Shown here: positions 63,792 to 64,000 of the stretch, in pieces | Numbering within the stretch: the first letter of the stretch is position 1 | Layout of the letters: each line of letters opens with the position of its first letter | NCBI RefSeq assembly: GCF_019059575.1 | Contig: NW_024883014.1 | Location: 62,001-126,000 of the forward strand | Direction: 5' to 3' | DNA length: 64,000 nucleotides | From: Amphibalanus amphitrite | Taxonomy: Eukaryota; Arthropoda; Thecostraca; Balanomorpha; Balanidae | Program-made: the position numbers and the translations under genes | The notes under the pieces: generated by a model | The model's database searches: none | What the model was told of the DNA's origin: nothing | Seen by the model: only the letters and a program-made list of their open reading frames with translations

Positions 63792-64000
63792 CCCTCGCCC
63801 GCACATGGGGGGTGGTTGCCACCCCCCAGGCAGTCTTTCTGCTCTGCACTCAACATTTTTAGAGCTAGAAGGCTGATTTTTCGTATAGCTGCTCGTCTAT
63901 TCTTTCTTGATGTCCACTGAAAATTTCAAGTTTCTGTGATTTTTGGTTTCGGAGATATGACCTTGTTTTTCAGGTCATGTCATGACCCAAATGGCCAATT
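63792..64000 (+). mobile_element. TTAA-family element (copy H), cut by the window edge
   Basis: TTAA at 63788-63791 followed by CCCTCGCCCGCACATGGGGGG, then a G-run/C-run hairpin and a GGTCATGTCATGACC motif near the end. Same terminal design as copy B. Confidence 0.75.

Overview
This is a 64 kb piece of a eukaryotic nuclear genome. Five host genes have short GC-rich exons with GT/AG introns, set in AT-rich, transposon-dense introns and intergenic DNA. A clip-domain serine-protease homologue (a protein type characteristic of arthropods), a TRAF6-like gene and a NIT-domain guanylate cyclase point to an arthropod. A crustacean is my best guess from overall character; I cannot name the species from sequence alone.

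Layout. 1-4088 (minus): 5' part of a TRAF6-like RING/zinc-finger E3 ligase gene, running off the left edge. 4650-5628: a fold-back element. 8710-11438: three related TTAA-target elements nested inside one another. 12196-16283 (plus): TAMM41 (mitochondrial CDP-diacylglycerol synthase), 7 coding exons, with a fourth copy of the TTAA family in intron 1. 18563-25930 (plus): NOSIP, 5 coding exons. 27451-31322 (minus): a masquerade-like clip-domain serine protease homologue with a Ser-to-Gly change at the active site. 31323-44701: a gene-poor, repeat-rich interval with hAT and other MITEs, a 1.73 kb perfect spacerless palindrome, a mariner fossil and a THAP fragment. 44702-61413 (minus): a 15-exon NIT-domain membrane guanylate cyclase whose introns hold an intact young LTR retrotransposon (45293-49738, 5-bp target duplication ATTGG), another TTAA element, and several nested DNA elements. 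62446-63595: a degenerate Tc1/mariner-superfamily copy. 63792-end: start of another TTAA-family element.

The exon joins were worked out by hand from homology, splice dinucleotides and codon phase. In every complete gene the phases close without a gap, which is strong internal support. The host genes do not form an operon. TRAF6-like and the protease homologue suggest innate immunity; NOSIP and the NIT-cyclase both touch nitric-oxide biology, but physical proximity alone is weak evidence of a link.

The most unusual pattern is that at least eight exon/intron borders, in four of the five genes, are accompanied by extra, often tandem, copies of the exon edge lying in the adjacent intron. Several copies carry the splice site itself. 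The second is a family of short elements with piggyBac-like ends (TTAA target, CCCT...AGGG termini) that repeatedly inserted into TTAA sites within copies of itself. The third is the NIT-cyclase, which lacks the second metal-binding aspartate of its catalytic domain.
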